Source of the DNA: Actinomycetota bacterium
Lineage (GTDB): Bacteria > Actinomycetota > Thermoleophilia > Solirubrobacterales > Solirubrobacteraceae
Assembly (NCBI GenBank): GCA_009699915.1
Contig: WLNG01000126.1
Coordinates: 1 to 5,103, forward strand
Direction: 5' to 3'
DNA length: 5,103 nt
A program made the translations under genes and the position numbers. Positions 4,904-5,103 of this stretch are shown piece by piece. Within the stretch, counting starts at the first letter, position 1. Each line of letters opens with the position of its first letter. The notes beneath the pieces are model-generated. The model ran no database searches and had not been told where the DNA came from. It saw nothing but the letters and a program-made list of their open reading frames with translations.

Positions 4904-5103
4904 TGCGCCTGCCGCGGGCTGATACTACGTCCAGCGACGGGCTGGAATCTGGCGCGGATCCTGACGCGCGCCCCGGGCGTCCGATGCGGGCGCCTGATCC
5001 GCCGGATAGGCTGCCGCGACGATGACGATCCTGAGGTTCGAGCGAGCTGCTTCCCATCTGGTGGCCCCCCGGTGGTAGACAGCCAGACCGAAGTGGCCGC
5101 GAC
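4904..5103. other. Region after tRNA-Tyr without a convincing gene
   Basis: These 200 bp hold no supported gene. A TAnnnT box (TAGGCT, 5007-5012) is followed 9 nt later by ATG 5022, which opens only an 18-codon frame ending at TAG 5076. A GTG at 5072 opens a frame (V-V-D-S-Q-T-E-V-A-A) that runs off the window edge. It may be the start of the next gene, but it lacks an SD. No T-rich terminator is visible after the tRNA. Confidence 0.3.

Noticed and set aside
4801..5025. 74-codon frame through the tRNA gene (contains MSEWLKETGCKPVGSAYAGSNPA)
   Set aside because: This is a familiar false protein produced by translating tRNA-Tyr; the cloverleaf explains the sequence fully.
4875..5057. 60-codon minus-strand frame ending in GAGFEPA
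   Set aside because: This is a familiar false protein from the complement of a tRNA T arm and acceptor stem; no other support.
1..5103. CRISPR array, insertion sequence, integrase, phage or toxin/defence genes
   Set aside because: I looked for regular repeats, terminal inverted repeats, target duplications and the usual protein motifs on both strands and saw none. All the larger genes are of chromosomal housekeeping or signalling type with uniform composition.

Overview
The window is a high-GC stretch of ordinary bacterial chromosome. Strong third-position G/C bias, an RpoD with actinobacterial features, a MptA/FolE2-type GTP cyclohydrolase, a class II tRNA-Tyr without an encoded CCA, and several starts with weak or no Shine-Dalgarno (SD) sequence all suggest Actinomycetota. 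My best guess is Thermoleophilia/Solirubrobacterales, but this is inferred from the sequence and not proven.

Layout, left to right. (1) 1-219, minus strand: the N-terminal 73 residues of an aldo/keto reductase, cut by the window edge. (2) 218-1318, plus: a membrane-anchored GGDEF diguanylate cyclase whose likely ATG shares the palindrome CCATGG with the reductase ATG. (3) 1359-1955, plus: PgsA-type CDP-alcohol phosphatidyltransferase. (4) 1952-2359, plus: a small unrecognised protein with one N-terminal membrane segment, overlapping pgsA by ATGA. (5) 2364-3362, minus: a GTP cyclohydrolase of the FolE2/MptA family, convergent with the previous gene and separated from it by only 4 bp. (6) 3363-3578: a divergent regulatory gap that holds a possible seven-codon leader ORF and a hairpin. 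(7) 3579-4742, plus: the primary sigma factor RpoD/SigA. (8) 4743-4821: two consecutive hairpins and a possible -10 element. (9) 4822-4903, plus: tRNA-Tyr(GTA). (10) 4904-5103: about 200 bp without a convincing gene, with a possible promoter element and two possible short or partial starts near the edge.

The genes are mostly housekeeping: second-messenger signalling, phospholipid synthesis, pterin/folate-type cofactor synthesis, transcription initiation and translation. pgsA and the small membrane protein look translationally coupled; the others appear to be independent units. I see no mobile element, CRISPR array, phage gene or toxin/defence module. The points most worth a second look are the archaeal-like (MptA-type) character of the GTP cyclohydrolase, the leader-peptide-like ORF plus hairpin in front of rpoD, and the fully overlapping divergent start codons at 216-221.
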